DNA of 64,000 nucleotides, taken from contig CACODE010000008.1 of the NCBI GenBank assembly GCA_902625885.1, forward strand, positions 1 to 64,000. Direction: 5' to 3'. Below, piece by piece: positions 51,577 to 59,415 of the stretch. The notes under the pieces are model-generated. The model searched no databases, had not been told where the DNA came from, and was given only the letters and a program-made list of their open reading frames with translations. The position numbers and the translations under genes are program-made. The stretch is from an uncultured Candidatus Poseidoniales archaeon. GTDB lineage: Archaea; Thermoplasmatota; Poseidoniia; Poseidoniales; Poseidoniaceae. Positions within the stretch are counted from its first letter, which is position 1. The number at the start of each line of letters is the position of its first letter.

Positions 51577-52782
51577 TCAAGAACGACGAAGTCGCTTTGG
51601 TAGAAGCAATTCAAGGCGGCTGGCGATGTCTGCAGGCAGGAAGTGTGGCATGCTCAGGTGCGTCGTTCTCCCCCGTCCGCCGGGAACGGTCGCCACTCGT
51701 GTGGCGATGATGCCTTCGCGTTCAATTTGTTTCGCATATTTCCACAACGTTGTGTGGCTTTTCGGCTTCTGTTCATACTCCTCGCAAACGACGGCATACA
51801 GTCGTTCAACATCGCCCATCGTCATGGTTTCTTCGGTGCGAAGGCGACGACAGATGGCCAACAAAACGAGCATGCCTTGAGGAAGAAGATCGTCGACAAC
51901 CTCAAGGCGGCTTGCGGTGTCCAAAGCAACGTTGTCGCTCATGGCATGAATGTCTTCGATGGTGATGGATCGCTCACCGTGCCCGTCCTGCCGAAATTCG
52001 CAGCGCTCGGCGGCGGCACTAAGGTACTCGATGACGCGTCGCGCATCGCCACCCGATGCGGCTCTTTCTGCCAACAAACGAACCGTAGCGTCGGTCCACG
52101 TACCGGGAACTAGCGCCAGTTCGGCTCGCTGGCGGGCGATGGCCTCCAAGCCGTCGACGGTGTAAGACGGGATACGAAGGTGGTTGGATTGGCCAAACTT
52201 CGACAGCACGGCTGTTTCCAAGACGTCCAAAACCTGTTCCTGGCTGATGAGGATGAGCGAGAGGGTCCCAGTACCGTCCTGATCTTCGTCGATACGGAGC
52301 AGTTGGTACAGCAACTCATCTCCAGAACGCCGCAGCATGTGGTCCACTTCGTCGAGCACGACGATGAGGTGCGTTGAGGTTCTGCGCAGCATTTTTCGCA
52401 GACTGAGAAGCATCTCACCAAGCGAAAGCCCTCGGTCAGGATGGCCCGGGTCAAAGAGGTGGAGGATGCGCTGAGCGACCCGCATGCTGGTTGATGCGTT
52501 GCGGCAGTTCACGTGCGCAATCTTGAGTTCCCGTTTGCCGGAAAGGTGACGCTGCAAATCCCGGCAGAAGGTCTTGGCGAGCACCGTTTTCCCGCTTCCC
52601 ACCGGTCCTGTAATCACTGCACGAGCGGCGCCTTCCGGGGAGGCGATGTTGGAGAATTTTGAGGCGAGTTCGTGCTGAATGCTTTCGCGACCGACCAATG
52701 TTTCCGGCACATAGTCAAAGTCCAACCTCTCTGGGTGAGCGATGATGAAGCCAGCGCCAATCCGGTCCAGATACCCTGTCAT
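51577..52782 (-). CDS. cdc6: Orc1/Cdc6 replication initiator
   Basis: This 401-residue AAA+ origin-binding protein has Walker A ITGPVGSGKTVLAKTF and Walker B LIVVLDEVDHML, both intact, sensor SLILISQEQVLDVL, and GGDARRVIEYLSAAAE (sensor 2/lid). The C-terminal winged helix contains KSHTTLWKYAKQIEREGIIATRV. It should recognise origin boxes and load MCM. I saw no clear origin box in the 89-base upstream gap. A TATA-like element lies about 31 bases before the start. Confidence 0.94.
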   Translation of the reverse strand: MTGYLDRIGAGFIIAHPERLDFDYVPETLVGRESIQHELASKFSNIASPEGAARAVITGPVGSGKTVLAKTFCRDLQRHLSGKRELKIAHVNCRNASTSMRVAQRILHLFDPGHPDRGLSLGEMLLSLRKMLRRTSTHLIVVLDEVDHMLRRSGDELLYQLLRIDEDQDGTGTLSLILISQEQVLDVLETAVLSKFGQSNHLRIPSYTVDGLEAIARQRAELALVPGTWTDATVRLLAERAASGGDARRVIEYLSAAAERCEFRQDGHGERSITIEDIHAMSDNVALDTASRLEVVDDLLPQGMLVLLAICRRLRTEETMTMGDVERLYAVVCEEYEQKPKSHTTLWKYAKQIEREGIIATRVATVPGGRGRTTHLSMPHFLPADIASRLELLLPKRLRRS

Positions 52783-52808
52783 ATCAAGTGAATGCTGATG
52801 TCAACCGT

Positions 52809-52816
52809 TCTAAAAG
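52809..52816 (-). promoter_or_regulatory. Candidate TATA box of cdc6
   Basis: On the minus strand CTTTTAGA lies about 27-34 bases before the cdc6 start, which would give an almost leaderless message. Pattern-based only. Confidence 0.4.
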
Positions 52817-52871
52817 ATGTGGTCCTATGACCAAACACAGCAAGGGCTTTCTTGAACGGAAAGCGGTGGCT

Positions 52872-53978
52872 TCAATGGATTTGGTCGAACTTGTAACCGT
52901 TCTCCCACTTCTTCTCGCCCAGAACGACCTGAAGCTCGTAAGGCGTGATCATTGGTTTGGCGTACTTCACAGCGTCGTCAATGGCGATTCGCGGGCAAGC
53001 GGTGTTGACGAACACGTCGACAGGGTAGAAGTCGATCAGTTCGGGTCCGACGTGCTCCATGGCCAGAAGGAAGCCTTTTTTCCCCTTCTTTTCGAGCTTT
53101 CTTTTCATTCTCAAAGCAAGGTTTCGTCGCATTTGACCCGGTTTTGCTCCGATCAGTATACCGAACCTGTCCTTGTCCATCGACGACATAATCAAACCTG
53201 ACCGCTGCCTCAATATTCTCTCAATGCGTTCCCTTCCCATCTCTCTGGCTTCCCCGGAATAGGGGTCCAACATCGCCAAAGGCTTGCCCGTATGCAGGAC
53301 CAGCCCAATCGGGTGGAAATCTCCGCTACCGAGGAACACGTAGTGCCCAACCGTTGGGTCGTCGCCGGAGTAGTTGCAACCGAGGACTTGCCCGGGGAAA
53401 GAAAGCCGTGCCCCACCGATAGGAATGGTGACATCAAAGCCGGCTTCTTCAAAATGTTTCTTGAAGGTCGGCAGCAAGTGCAGGTGCTGAATGCTGCCCA
53501 CCAGGCCGAGTTTCGTGTCCGTGAGGGGTGCAACCCTTCCGACCATGTCTTCGAACCGGTCCAGCGCTTCAAGTTCCGAAAGAACAGGTCCCGAGGCGTC
53601 GTTCATGCGGCTTCTGGCGATTTCTCGGTGAGCGTGGAGGTACGGGAGAACCGGAGCGATTTCTGGATTCCCGTAGTAGGTGACGGGGATGAATTCGGTG
53701 GGCATTCCGGAATCGATGTTCATCTGAGAGTGGCCCATGTGGGCGACAAGTTCCACACCAATGTTTTGCATCTTGTCGTGCACGAGGTCGCAGGCACCGT
53801 AGCACGGGTCAGCGGAAAGAACGACCCTGGCGGAGGTCGCCGTTTCAATTTCGTCCATCATTTCCAACGCTTGCATTTTCAGCCCTTCTGGAACTTGGAG
53901 GGCGACCAGCTTGAGGTCGTTGGCTTTGATTCGCTCGACCAGTTCGTCCAGTTTGAAATCGTGCCTGCCCAAATCCAC
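52872..53978 (-). CDS. dph2: Diphthamide synthase Dph2 (3-amino-3-carboxypropyl transferase)
   Basis: This 368-residue radical-type iron-sulfur enzyme starts diphthamide formation on the elongation factor 2 histidine. The three cluster Cys are in SADPCYGACD (Cys59; Cys63 is extra), LGCNYSGDD and VNTACPRIAIDD. FLGSGDFHPIGL is also typical. Archaea use a homodimer of this one protein. It is upstream of cdc6 on the same strand. Confidence 0.95.
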   Translation of the reverse strand: MDLGRHDFKLDELVERIKANDLKLVALQVPEGLKMQALEMMDEIETATSARVVLSADPCYGACDLVHDKMQNIGVELVAHMGHSQMNIDSGMPTEFIPVTYYGNPEIAPVLPYLHAHREIARSRMNDASGPVLSELEALDRFEDMVGRVAPLTDTKLGLVGSIQHLHLLPTFKKHFEEAGFDVTIPIGGARLSFPGQVLGCNYSGDDPTVGHYVFLGSGDFHPIGLVLHTGKPLAMLDPYSGEAREMGRERIERILRQRSGLIMSSMDKDRFGILIGAKPGQMRRNLALRMKRKLEKKGKKGFLLAMEHVGPELIDFYPVDVFVNTACPRIAIDDAVKYAKPMITPYELQVVLGEKKWENGYKFDQIH

Positions 53979-54075
53979 CGTTTCACCACCTGCACGCTGC
54001 GCTTGTCACACTGGTCCCCGTGGTCCCCCGTCCGGCCTCTCCTTGATGAATCCACCCATTGAATTCGGGAACAGT

Positions 54076-54651
54076 TTACCCATCCAGCAGGACGATGCTC
54101 TCCCCGTCCATTTCCAACTTCACCAGGGATTGAATGCGTATGTCAGGATAGAGACCTTGGAGCCGTTCGAGCCCTTCGCCTTTTTCGACAACGGCCAGCA
54201 CGTTGGTCACCCTCGCCTTTGCTCTGTGCACGCCCTCTATCACCGCTTCCGCGGTACCCCCGGTGGAAAGCACGTCGTCAACGATGGCCACACGTTCGCC
54301 TTCTTTGAGATTATTAAGGTACATGGATCCTTTTGAGTAGCCGGTGGATTGGTCGATTTTTACTTCCCCTTCCAAGCCGTAAGCACGCTTTCTTGCCACA
54401 ACCAACGGCAACCCGGTCGATATGCTGACAGGAGCCGAAAGCGGTAGGCCCATGGCTTCAATGCCGAGGAGAAGGTCGACTTCGCTCCAGTCGATTCGCT
54501 GAACGACAAGCTCGATGATCGATTCAAGGACCTCTGGATGCATCCGAGGAACGCCGTCGGTGATGGGGTGAATGAAATACGGATAATCCCCCTTCCAGAT
54601 AACGGGCGCCGATTTTAGGCTCTGGCGCAGGTTTTCCATGGCGTCGGCCAT
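54076..54651 (-). CDS. Purine phosphoribosyltransferase, archaeal hypoxanthine/guanine type
   Basis: This 191-residue enzyme has the PRPP-binding motif VAIVDDVLSTGGTAEAVI at about residues 121-138 and the archaeal Hpt marker GDYPYFIHPITDGVP. It would salvage hypoxanthine, guanine or adenine to nucleotides. GIEAMGLPLSAPVSISTGLPLVVARKR is also typical. The exact base specificity cannot be told from sequence by eye. Upstream is a GcvH-like gene and downstream is dph2, all on the minus strand. Confidence 0.88.
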   Translation of the reverse strand: MADAMENLRQSLKSAPVIWKGDYPYFIHPITDGVPRMHPEVLESIIELVVQRIDWSEVDLLLGIEAMGLPLSAPVSISTGLPLVVARKRAYGLEGEVKIDQSTGYSKGSMYLNNLKEGERVAIVDDVLSTGGTAEAVIEGVHRAKARVTNVLAVVEKGEGLERLQGLYPDIRIQSLVKLEMDGESIVLLDG

Positions 54652-54716
54652 GCCAGCGGGTCAGCGCTTGAGTTAATCATCGTTGAGGACCGTTTGGCGG
54701 CCTCAGGCAGAACTCG

Positions 54717-55142
54717 TCAAAGTTCGGCGAGGTATTCGACGTATTCGTTGTGTTCCATCAAATTCTCAAGAAGCTGCTTATCGTCAGGATTCAACTGGAG
54801 TTCGTGGGGCTCAAGCAGGATAATCCACCCGTCGTTGTAGGCAGAATCGTTGACCAGGTCTGGACTGATTTCCACTTCTCCGTTGACGTCAGAGATAACC
54901 CCCGAGAACGGCGAAGTCAAGGAGATTTTCTCATCGGCGGTCCACAGAGAGAACAGGCTGCCGCCCTCGTCAACTTCGGTTTCGGCTTGCGGGAGAATAA
55001 CCCGCAAGACGTCGCCTATTTCCACGCGAAGAAACTCGCTGACGCCAATCATCAATTTCTGGTCTTTCTGCTGGAACCAAAGGTGCTCCATCGAGTATTT
55101 CCTGTCTTGGGCAATCACGAATTCAATGATATCGTCATCCAC
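54717..55142 (-). CDS. GcvH-like (glycine cleavage H) protein
   Basis: This 141-residue protein has the H-protein fold: KYSMEHLWFQQKDQKLMIGVSEFLRVEIGDVLRVILP at the start and VNDSAYNDGWIILLEP at the end. In true GcvH a lipoyl-Lys lies 11 residues before the SPxSG glycine. Here the only nearby Lys (Lys72, in TADEKISLTSPFSG) is two residues too close. The protein may be lipoylated at a shifted site or have a non-glycine-cleavage role. No other glycine cleavage genes are adjacent. Confidence 0.78.
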   Translation of the reverse strand: MDDDIIEFVIAQDRKYSMEHLWFQQKDQKLMIGVSEFLRVEIGDVLRVILPQAETEVDEGGSLFSLWTADEKISLTSPFSGVISDVNGEVEISPDLVNDSAYNDGWIILLEPHELQLNPDDKQLLENLMEHNEYVEYLAEL

Positions 55143-55175
55143 ATTGTTCGCCTCGTATCGCGCCTTTCACAGGTG

Positions 55176-55182
55176 GTATATG
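55176..55182 (+). promoter_or_regulatory. TATA box of the acyl-CoA dehydrogenase gene
   Basis: GTATATG in the divergent gap would place the plus-strand transcript start near 55205, inside the spacer of the following inverted repeat. The leader would be about 55 bases. Pattern-based only. Confidence 0.5.
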
Positions 55183-55195
55183 AAGAGTGAGGGTC

Positions 55196-55224
55196 AATCC
55201 GTTTTCCGACAGAACAAACGGATT
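55196..55224. promoter_or_regulatory. Operator-like inverted repeat before acyl-CoA dehydrogenase
   Basis: AATCCGTTT (55196-55204) and AAACGGATT (55216-55224) are perfect 9-base inverted arms around an 11-base spacer, so arm centres are two helical turns apart. The repeat overlaps the predicted transcript start, which is the usual position of an archaeal repressor site. It lies between the gcvH-like gene and the acyl-CoA dehydrogenase gene. Confidence 0.6.
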
Positions 55225-55259
55225 AAGAAACACCCCATGTTGGGAGTATTGGTGGCGGC

Positions 55260-56429
55260 GTGAACTTTGGAGAAAGCGATGAACAGCAAATGATTCGTGA
55301 ACTGGTGAGAGAATTCGCAGAAACGGTGCTTGCGCCGACGGTGGAGCACCGAGATCAGAACCAAATCCCGCCTGCAGAGGAATGGCAAGCGTTCCTCGAA
55401 TACGGTCTCCACGGGGTCACTATTCCCGAAGCGTATGGTGGTTCTCCCATTGACGATGTTTCCGAAGCCATCATCGTTGAGGAACTTGCCCGGGTTGACC
55501 CCTCCTTCGCCGTAATGTACTGTGTCCATGTTGGGCTCTGCTCGATGACGATTGCTCTCCACGGGGACGAGCAGCAGAAAAAAGCATGGCTTCCCAGGCT
55601 CGCAGCCGGCGAAGTAGGTGCCTACTCACTCTCAGAAGCCGGAGCCGGTACGGATGCGGCCGCCATGACGTGCAAGGCGAAACTTTCCGAAGATGGAAAG
55701 CACTACCTCCTGAACGGCGAGAAGATGTGGGTGACCAACGGTGCGCAGGCTCAAATTCTTGTCCTGTTCGCAAAGGACGTTGACCATCCCGACTACGGCG
55801 TCAAGAAACACGGTGGCACCACGGCCTTCATTGTCGATGCCGATTACGAAGGCTTCTCGGTCGGGAAGAAGGAAGACAAACTCGGCATTCGCTCCTCCGA
55901 CACCTGCACCCTCGTTCTGAACAACTGCAAGGTGCCTGTTGAGAACATCTTGAAAGGGGTCGGCAACGGTTTCCCTATCGCTATGAACGCCCTGGACAAC
56001 AGCCGTATCGGCATCGCTGCGCAGGCTCTCGGCATCGCCCAGGGTGCGTATGAATCCGCCCTCAAATACGCCCACGAGCGGGAAGCCTTTGGCAAACCCA
56101 TTGCTTTCCATCAGATGATCATGGCCTACCTTGCCGACATGGCTACACAGATTGAAGCCGCTCGTTTGTTGGTTTACAAAGCCGCTTGGACCAAAGAACA
56201 GCACTACCACGCCGATGGTCAGCGTCACTCAAAGGAAGCAAGCATGGCCAAGCTTTTCGCTGGCGACACAGCGATGTGGGTCTCGGAGCGGGCGATACAG
56301 GTCCTTGGTGGCTATGGCTACACGAAGGAATTCCCCGTCGAACGCTTCTTCCGAGATGCTAAAATCACGCAAATTTACGAAGGCACGCAAGAGGTTCAGC
56401 GAATCGTGATCGCTCGAGCGTTGAAGTGA
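55260..56429 (+). CDS. Acyl-CoA dehydrogenase
   Basis: This 389-residue flavoenzyme (GTG start) oxidises acyl-CoA at the alpha-beta bond. YSLSEAGAGTDAAAM and KMWVTNGAQA are FAD/substrate motifs. The catalytic Glu lies in ITQIYEGTQEVQRIVIARAL near the C-terminus, as in short- and medium-chain enzymes. The substrate could be a fatty or branched-chain acyl-CoA. It has its own promoter region with an inverted repeat, suggesting substrate-dependent control. Confidence 0.95.
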   Translation: MNFGESDEQQMIRELVREFAETVLAPTVEHRDQNQIPPAEEWQAFLEYGLHGVTIPEAYGGSPIDDVSEAIIVEELARVDPSFAVMYCVHVGLCSMTIALHGDEQQKKAWLPRLAAGEVGAYSLSEAGAGTDAAAMTCKAKLSEDGKHYLLNGEKMWVTNGAQAQILVLFAKDVDHPDYGVKKHGGTTAFIVDADYEGFSVGKKEDKLGIRSSDTCTLVLNNCKVPVENILKGVGNGFPIAMNALDNSRIGIAAQALGIAQGAYESALKYAHEREAFGKPIAFHQMIMAYLADMATQIEAARLLVYKAAWTKEQHYHADGQRHSKEASMAKLFAGDTAMWVSERAIQVLGGYGYTKEFPVERFFRDAKITQIYEGTQEVQRIVIARALK

Positions 56430-57488
56430 TTACGCTTCCAAGCAAATGGCCTGTTTGAGGGCGACATCCCAGTCGTGCATCAAAACACCCCCGTCAAACC
56501 TGTCTCCGGCAGCGGGTGGTTGTTCGCACGGTTTTAGCATAACTCGGAAGGAATAGCCCTCCTCGGCCGTGCAGTGCAGTGTGTATCCGTTCCTGTACAA
56601 GCCCGTGCCGAGCAATGTACGGGAAACCGAGCTGACGGTTGAACTAACGATGAAGGCGGGTGCATCAGCCATGAGGCCTTGGGCTTCGCTTCTCAACTTC
56701 GCCGCCTCCAAGGTTTGAATAAAACCTTCAATCCCATCCACGGTCTCTATTTCTTCTTCCACGGCTTCCTGCTCCACGACCTCGATGGGCGATGGTTCGT
56801 TCACCTCGGCGATTTCTTCTATTTGCGGCAGAACCGAGATGTCGTGTGTATCCAGCCGGGCCCCAAGATGAATCAGCTGCAAAACGTAGTTGCCCTCGTT
56901 GGGGATTGTGAGTTCAAATTCGTCAAAATTCGGTCGGTCCATGTCGGTCGCAGCAACGTCTTGGGTCAGAGCGACTTGGTTGCTGTCTCGGTCCGTGATC
57001 ACGATTTGGTAAGCGTCAACATCGGTGTTGAACGAAACGGTTACGGAAAACGGTGAGCCAGCCTCAACTTCGTTTTCCAGCACAGCCACCGTGCCGGTTA
57101 CCTCGATTTTTTGTTGAAACAATTCGTCGGGGATAACCAGGCCGCTGGCGGCAAGGAACGCCATCCAGTCGTCAAGCGGCATCCCTCTTTTTGCATCGGC
57201 GTCGACAAAAGAAAACACGAGTTCAACAACCCATTCCGGCGGCCTTTCGCCGGTCATTCTGCCGAGCAAATTGCCAAATTCATCGCCCGAAATAATGCCG
57301 TCTTCGTTGGCATCAAGTTCCTTTGTCAGTTTAATGGGTGACATGGAAGATTTGCTCAACCATTTCTTGAAATTGTTGTTCAGCAACATCGCCATGGTGT
57401 TGCCCTGCGTGATGCCGTCGATGCGAGCCTGCAGGTCTTGCACCCTCTGGTCAAACACCTGTTTTTCCGGCAGTTCAATGGTCGCCAT
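56430..57488 (-). CDS. EF-hand protein of unknown function
   Basis: This 352-residue protein has a canonical EF-hand loop, Asp59-Ala-Asn-Glu-Asp-Gly-Ile-Ile-Ser-Gly-Asp-Glu70, with ligand positions 1, 3, 5, 9 and 12 filled, and a second degraded loop (FVDADAKRGMPLDDW). A beta-sandwich-like region (about 130-225) and an acidic linker (EVVEQEAVEEEIETVDG) precede a C-terminal domain. No signal peptide is seen. It may be a calcium-responsive cytoplasmic protein. It abuts the convergent acyl-CoA dehydrogenase with no spacer. Confidence 0.75.
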   Translation of the reverse strand: MATIELPEKQVFDQRVQDLQARIDGITQGNTMAMLLNNNFKKWLSKSSMSPIKLTKELDANEDGIISGDEFGNLLGRMTGERPPEWVVELVFSFVDADAKRGMPLDDWMAFLAASGLVIPDELFQQKIEVTGTVAVLENEVEAGSPFSVTVSFNTDVDAYQIVITDRDSNQVALTQDVAATDMDRPNFDEFELTIPNEGNYVLQLIHLGARLDTHDISVLPQIEEIAEVNEPSPIEVVEQEAVEEEIETVDGIEGFIQTLEAAKLRSEAQGLMADAPAFIVSSTVSSVSRTLLGTGLYRNGYTLHCTAEEGYSFRVMLKPCEQPPAAGDRFDGGVLMHDWDVALKQAICLEA

Positions 57489-57532
57489 GAACCTCCCAAG
57501 GCCTTCATCCCCATCAAATTGATGCCGACGAA

Positions 57533-58897
57533 TCAGGGAAACACGGGTTGAGGCCAGTCTTCGTGAGCGCCGTGTTCGTACGGCAGCCGACTCAAGACCG
57601 CTTCCATCGCTGCGGGCTCATTGATGCTTTCTTCAATTTGTATTCGATGAAGCCACTGCTTGAGTCGGCCCAACCTCACGCCCTCAATGTCGCCGGTGCG
57701 GGCCATGATCCAATGCCCGTCGACAAGGCATGCTCGGTGACCTTCACCGTCCTTCAGGTCTTGCCATAACCTAAGCAGTGCGTCGATTTCATGGCCGCCT
57801 ACTTTGAGACCGGTGTGGACATTGACTGCACGATTATGCATCGCTTTTTGGATGGAAAGGTGTGCGCCTGCGTCCTTTCTCATGACGTGATGAAACACGC
57901 GCATTTCGCTCGCAACATCGGTGGGCAAATGACCCAGTTGCTCATGAAAAACCGCTGTCTTTCGTTGCAGTTCCCTCGACGTTCGCAGACGTTGAAGTTG
58001 ATGAACGACCCCTTTCGTTGGATGTTCTATCGTAAGCAACGCCAACCTTTGGTGCAGCAAGAGGTCGTTGAGTTCATTCTCGTCAAGCAACTTGAAAAGC
58101 GCCTCGTTGAACACCGTCATGTCCTCAAAAACATGACGAAGCACGCCCTGCTCCTGCATGCGCCCAAGAATTTCTCCGGGGCGGTCACCCTCCAGTATTT
58201 TTCGCATCTCCATCCATCGGCGTTCTATGGCAACCAAGGTCAACCGAAGGCCGTGCTCTGAAACGGCTGAAGCGAGCGAGGGTTCCATACGCCACAGAGC
58301 GCCGCCATCCCTGCGCAGGAACCTGTACGCTCGCAGGATTCGGAGAGCATCCTCTTCGCATCGCAACCTCGCATCTCCGACGGCACGGACGGTTCGATGG
58401 CGGAGGTCAATCGCTCCTTGAAACGGGTCGTAGAGAAGCTGGCGAGCCACGTCAACGGCCATGCTGTTGAAGGTGAAATCTCGACGACTGAGATCCTCGC
58501 GAAGTGACGATCCCCACTGGACGTGCTCTGGTCGCCTGCCGTCCCTGTACATTGATTCCGTTCTCAGGGTTGTCACCTCGTAGTGCCTGCCTTCTCCTTT
58601 GACCGTCACCGTCCCGTAATCAACGCCGGTTGGAATGGCCTTCTCACCGAACAAAGTGAGCATACGATCGGGCGGGCACGTCGTGCACACATCGATGTCT
58701 GATGAGGGATCGCCAAGCCACGCATCCCTCACGCACCCACCGACCAGCCAAGCACCAGCGCCATCGTTGGCCAGGGTCTGCAGGACGGTCAGCAAGTCGT
58801 TTGGAAGCGTGCCGAGCCACCGAAGAAGCATCGGTGGGCACGGGTTCCCTGCCATGTCGGCTTCAAGGCCCGGCGTCAGATTTTTGGTGCTCGACAT
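57533..58897 (-). CDS. tRNA nucleotidyltransferase / poly(A) polymerase family, class II (bacterial type)
   Basis: This 454-residue protein has the class II signature GAWLVGGCVRDAWLGDPSSDIDVCT (catalytic Asp pair DID), LSRRDFTFNSMAVD and EEDALRILRAYRFLRR. This is the bacterial/eukaryotic architecture, whereas archaea normally use a class I CCA enzyme. It could add or repair CCA ends, or polyadenylate RNA. Its C-terminal half holds helical RNA-binding segments. It is divergent from a SerK-like gene. Confidence 0.85.
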   Translation of the reverse strand: MSSTKNLTPGLEADMAGNPCPPMLLRWLGTLPNDLLTVLQTLANDGAGAWLVGGCVRDAWLGDPSSDIDVCTTCPPDRMLTLFGEKAIPTGVDYGTVTVKGEGRHYEVTTLRTESMYRDGRRPEHVQWGSSLREDLSRRDFTFNSMAVDVARQLLYDPFQGAIDLRHRTVRAVGDARLRCEEDALRILRAYRFLRRDGGALWRMEPSLASAVSEHGLRLTLVAIERRWMEMRKILEGDRPGEILGRMQEQGVLRHVFEDMTVFNEALFKLLDENELNDLLLHQRLALLTIEHPTKGVVHQLQRLRTSRELQRKTAVFHEQLGHLPTDVASEMRVFHHVMRKDAGAHLSIQKAMHNRAVNVHTGLKVGGHEIDALLRLWQDLKDGEGHRACLVDGHWIMARTGDIEGVRLGRLKQWLHRIQIEESINEPAAMEAVLSRLPYEHGAHEDWPQPVFP

Positions 58898-58971
58898 GAT
58901 TGACGCCTCCTGTTGTTGCCGTGCGCTCTTTGTGAAAAAGCATTATGTGACGGTTGCCGCAGGAGTGGTCA

Positions 58972-59415
58972 ATGTCGTGGAGAGAAGAGGACGTCCAACT
59001 GGTGCCGTTATCGTGGCTCAAGCCCCACGAAGAGATTAAAGAAAAAAACCGCGATCGACTTTTGGACATGACAAAGCGGTGGGGAGGCTACACCAAACCT
59101 CTCATCGTTGACCGAAAGACCGGAGCTATCCTCGACGGGCACCACCGACACTCAATCGCCACCGTTCTTTCGCTTAAGCGCGTGCCGGCCATATGCGTGG
59201 ATTACCTCTCGAACGATGCCATTGAACTTGGCGTCTGGCCAGGTTGCGGTCGATCGTCTCTTGAGAAGCAAGATGTGATCGACATGGCCCTGTCAGGTCA
59301 ACTTTACCCGCCAAAAACAAGCCGTCACTCGCTCCCCGAAGAGACACCGCCGATCTATGTGCCGTTGGAGACCCTGATGAAGCATCCACCGTTCAACGGT
59401 CCTGACGGGTCTTGA
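58972..59415 (+). CDS. SerK-like (ParB-fold) protein, possible ADP-dependent serine kinase
   Basis: ATG 58972 follows AGGAG and gives 147 residues. WLKPHEEIKEKNRDRL, AILDGHHRHSIATVLSL and LYPPKTSRHSLP match the archaeal SerK family (ParB/Srx fold) known in Thermococcus to phosphorylate free serine with ADP. The glutamate after PHE and the Asp of DGHHR match the catalytic positions. This copy is shorter because the middle insert of the Thermococcus protein is absent. Another ParB-fold role is possible. Confidence 0.75.
   Translation: MSWREEDVQLVPLSWLKPHEEIKEKNRDRLLDMTKRWGGYTKPLIVDRKTGAILDGHHRHSIATVLSLKRVPAICVDYLSNDAIELGVWPGCGRSSLEKQDVIDMALSGQLYPPKTSRHSLPEETPPIYVPLETLMKHPPFNGPDGS

Noticed and set aside
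52783-52871. Replication origin directly upstream of cdc6
   Set aside because: The gap is only 89 bases and shows no repeated box or A/T-rich unwinding region.
53292-54062. A 256-codon plus-strand frame
   Set aside because: It lies opposite dph2, whose Cys motifs are complete. No independent signal supports it.
58972-59415. ParB chromosome partitioning protein
   Set aside because: The PPKTSRH tail and PHEE motif fit SerK. There is no helix-turn-helix and no ParA partner.
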